Shown here one piece after another: positions 62,157 through 64,000 of a stretch of 64,000 nucleotides of DNA. Positions within the stretch are counted from its first letter, which is position 1; each line of letters starts with the position of its first letter. The translations under genes were made by a program, and so were the position numbers. The stretch is from Bdellovibrionales bacterium GWA1_52_35 (lineage in GTDB: Bacteria; Bdellovibrionota; UBA1018). The stretch spans positions 62,001-126,000 of the forward strand of contig MEPO01000007.1 of assembly GCA_001769805.1 (NCBI GenBank), read 5' to 3'. The notes below the pieces were generated by a model. The model was not told the origin of the DNA. It searched no databases and saw nothing but the letters and a program-made list of their open reading frames with translations.

Positions 62157-62851
62157 GAGTTTTGATCATCGACTGTAATATCGATCCCGACAGCTGGGGC
62201 TCTCCTGATCTGAGACGGATGGCCCGTGACTGCTCGAGCGCCACTGTTTTCTGCCAGCGGGCACCCCAACGCGACCTTCCTCTCAGTGCCTCGGGTTTCG
62301 ATAAAATCATCATTTCCGGATCAAAGACGTCCGCTCTGGATGACGCCCCCTGGATTTCCGATCTTCATCAGTTCATGCGGAAGGCCGTTAGCGAAAACAA
62401 AGCTGTTCTCGGTATCTGCTACGGCCACCAAAGTCTTATTCGGGCACTCGGACCGGAACACGATCAAGGCAAAGCCCTGGTCCGTCGCGCCGAGCGGGCG
62501 GAATTCGGCTGGAGCTTGATTAAAACCCTGCACCCCTCACCCCTTCTGGCCGGACTTCCGGAAGAGTTCTACTCCTTTTCATCGCATTTTGATGAAGCCG
62601 CAGAATTGCCGGCCGGCATGAAGCGCTTTGCGTGTTCGGAAGACTGTGAGATACAGGCTTGCCAACTTGAAGGACATCCGGTTTTCGGGATTCAGTTTCA
62701 TCCCGAAAAAGATCTCCCCGGCGCAAATCGTACGCTCGCTTACCGCAAAAAGGTCGGGAAGCCCGAGATTCTGCTTCGCCCGGAACTCGGCAGCAAACTT
62801 TATGACCCCAAAGTCGGCGAAACCCTGTTTCGAAACTTTTTAACCTTATGA
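62153..62851 (+). CDS. Class I glutamine amidotransferase-like protein (GuaA-type fold)
   Basis: 232 residues. Nucleophile Cys in LGICYGHQSLIRA (about 84), and the His-Glu pair in FGIQFHPEKD complete a class I amidotransferase triad. It resembles GMP synthetase-type stand-alone amidotransferases (as in the GATase1 family of unknown substrate), without an attached synthetase domain. It is coupled to the GT2 gene and to the flippase-like gene by 4-bp overlaps. An amide-forming step on a glycan is conceivable, but the partner is unknown. Confidence 0.85.
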   Translation: MRVLIIDCNIDPDSWGSPDLRRMARDCSSATVFCQRAPQRDLPLSASGFDKIIISGSKTSALDDAPWISDLHQFMRKAVSENKAVLGICYGHQSLIRALGPEHDQGKALVRRAERAEFGWSLIKTLHPSPLLAGLPEEFYSFSSHFDEAAELPAGMKRFACSEDCEIQACQLEGHPVFGIQFHPEKDLPGANRTLAYRKKVGKPEILLRPELGSKLYDPKVGETLFRNFLTL

Positions 62852-63897
62852 GAGACCACGCCGTGGAAATTTCAGCAAAACCAGGCACCAACAAGGGGCG
62901 GGCGCGCAGCAGGAAAGTCCTTTCGTATTTCGTGAAAGCGCTCTTTGTCACCGGCCTTCTCTATTTTCTGGTGCAGAAAGGCTTTATTTCAGTGCAAGCC
63001 ACCCAGCTTGCATTCACCCGGCTCAACAAGTTGCTGCCGGCCGTGGCGGTTATCCTGCTCCTTTCAGTCATGGGAGCTATCCGGTGGCAATGGTTGCTGC
63101 GCGCACAAGGCATTCACCTGACCTGGTGGAGAACCATTCAACTGAGTTACATCGGCGGCTTCTTTAACATCGCCTTGCCCGGCGCGATCAGTGGTGATCT
63201 CGTCAAAGCATTTTATATTGGCCGCGAAGTGCAAGGCCAGCGGGCGCGAGCCTTTGGATCCATTCTCTTTGACCGGGTTGCCGGTCTTTCGGCACTTGCG
63301 TTTGTCTCGGCAGGCGCGCTGCTGGTCGGCTTTCGCTCCTTTGAAGGAACACCGGTTTTCACGGCACTCAGGTTCCTGATTACCTTGGCTGCCGGAGTGG
63401 CTTTTCTCTTTTACGTCTATCTTTTTTTGATGAAGGAGAAGCATGATCCTCTCCTTTATTTTTTCAAAGCGCTTGAACTGAGATTCCCCAAACTCGGCTC
63501 TTTTGCGCGAATTTACGAAGGTATTCGCCACTATCATGATCATCGCTGGGTCGTGATCAAGGTTCTGCTCCTTTCCTCGGCCGTTCACTTGGCAATCGGC
63601 TGGGCCTGTTTTTTATTCGCTCAGGCTTTGGGGGATGACTTGGTTTCTCTCCTCTCGTGTTATGTGGTGGTGCCACTGGGCCTGCTCGTGACCGCTGTCC
63701 CCGTAATGCCGGCCGGGGTCGGAACGGGTCACGCCGCCTTCCTTTATCTTTTTCAATTGGTGGGCTGTCAGCGCGGAGCAGACATTTTCACCCTTTATGC
63801 CTTATGCAGTATGCTCATTGGTTCGATCGGTGGGTTAATTTACGTCCGCTTCAAAGCAAGCGAACCCGCCCTGTCCCTGCCGGTTTCTGAGGAATAA
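62848..63897 (+). CDS. Flippase-like / lysylphosphatidylglycerol synthase-type membrane protein
   Basis: 349 residues with about eight membrane helices. Conserved ISYIGGFFNIALPGAISGDLVKAFYI-like segment (about residues 92-114) with the GGFF...LPG...GD pattern, and the C-terminal VPVMPAGVGTGHAAFLYLF, are features of the LPG_synthase_TM/UPF0104 (AglD) family. Members act as lipid flippases or as partners of glycosyltransferases. Translation overlaps the amidotransferase by 4 bp. It is the last gene of the glycan set. Confidence 0.87.
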   Translation: MRDHAVEISAKPGTNKGRARSRKVLSYFVKALFVTGLLYFLVQKGFISVQATQLAFTRLNKLLPAVAVILLLSVMGAIRWQWLLRAQGIHLTWWRTIQLSYIGGFFNIALPGAISGDLVKAFYIGREVQGQRARAFGSILFDRVAGLSALAFVSAGALLVGFRSFEGTPVFTALRFLITLAAGVAFLFYVYLFLMKEKHDPLLYFFKALELRFPKLGSFARIYEGIRHYHDHRWVVIKVLLLSSAVHLAIGWACFLFAQALGDDLVSLLSCYVVVPLGLLVTAVPVMPAGVGTGHAAFLYLFQLVGCQRGADIFTLYALCSMLIGSIGGLIYVRFKASEPALSLPVSEE

Positions 63898-63919
63898 TTC
63901 TGGCATAGGGCGCAACCTA

Positions 63920-64000
63920 ATGGTTGTCTTGCGCCCCTTTCAAAAAGAAGCGTTGAATGCCCTGCGATCACTCCAGCATGTGATCTGCGTCGCTCCCACC
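63920..64000 (+). CDS. Start of a superfamily II (RecQ/DEAD-like) helicase gene, cut by window edge
   Basis: ATG 63920 (alternative TTG 63929) opens 27 codons to the window end with LRPFQKEALNALRSLQHVICVAPT. The FQ pair suits motif Q and APT the start of the Walker A motif (PTGSGKS). This is typical of RecQ or another DEAD/DEAH-type helicase. The frame has no stop up to the edge. Only 81 bases are visible, so the family is tentative. Confidence 0.6.
   Translation, partial: MVVLRPFQKEALNALRSLQHVICVAPT

Noticed and set aside
1-64000. CRISPR array, tRNA, rRNA, insertion sequence or prophage
   Set aside because: No regular repeat-spacer pattern, tRNA-like T-loop, transposase or phage gene was seen by eye; a tRNAscan-SE and ISfinder run would settle it.

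Overview
The window looks like a chromosomal segment of a didermic, envelope-rich bacterium, most plausibly a Bdellovibrionota/Oligoflexia or related 'deltaproteobacterial' lineage. The grounds are the run rho-rpmE-DUF1385-prfA-prmC, an Agl/Glt-like gene set (one TolQ-type and two TolR-type proteins, TPR proteins, an FHA/TonB-C protein), LPS-type glycosyltransferases, an LptG-type permease, multihaem cytochromes and sigma-54 regulation. This is an inference from gene content; there is no rRNA or tRNA to anchor it. Base composition looks even, and I see no insertion sequence, prophage or CRISPR array. The clearest mobile-type module is a higBA toxin-antitoxin pair at 34.4-35.0 kb.

Layout. 1-4.6 kb: leftward translation/termination genes (rho, rpmE, DUF1385, prfA, prmC cut by the window edge). 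4.8-7.7 kb: mltG, a GT87-like membrane glycosyltransferase and an O6-alkylguanine DNA methyltransferase. 7.7-10.3 kb: a gap with a near-perfect sigma-54 promoter and an upstream dyad before a membrane protein of unknown function, then a pentahaem cytochrome fused to a b-type membrane domain. 10.3-23.1 kb: a leftward block holding a sensor kinase, an NtrC-type regulator, an outer-membrane barrel, TolQ, TolR, TolR, two large periplasmic TPR proteins, a small exported protein, an FHA/TonB-C protein and a PilZ protein. This is the most striking system here: a candidate trans-envelope, proton-driven machine related to the myxobacterial Agl/Glt apparatus.

23.2-33.3 kb: a NarX-like kinase with a CxxCH haem motif and its NarL-type regulator, an M56 membrane peptidase with a small partner, a regulatory gap full of CTAGG motifs, a nonahaem cytochrome, a large zinc-peptidase/propeller/outer-membrane protein and YgfZ. 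33.4-44.0 kb: YhaM-type nuclease, higBA, TatD, a VKOR-DsbA fusion next to a DsbD core (disulfide and cytochrome c redox supply), an OppA-like lipoprotein, an atypical kinase lacking its phospho-acceptor histidine, and pepA-asnS-trmL. 44.0-49.8 kb: a WcaJ-type sugar transferase and LptG-like permease, a convergent AT-rich gap with three perfect DnaA boxes (candidate replication-origin-like site), then rodZ, a PilF-like lipoprotein and an RNA uracil methyltransferase.

49.8-54.8 kb: lepA, lepB (with an unexpected Ala at the usual catalytic Ser position), pyrC, an unknown protein and a small Lys-rich exported protein. 54.8-63.9 kb: a surface-glycan cluster (GT9, four GT2 enzymes, Ugd, a large unknown membrane protein, a class I amidotransferase and a flippase-like membrane protein), mostly coupled by 4-bp ATGA overlaps. 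The last 80 bases begin a helicase-like gene. Genes left of about 44 kb are mostly leftward and genes to the right mostly rightward, which would fit replication diverging from the DnaA-box region but is not proof.
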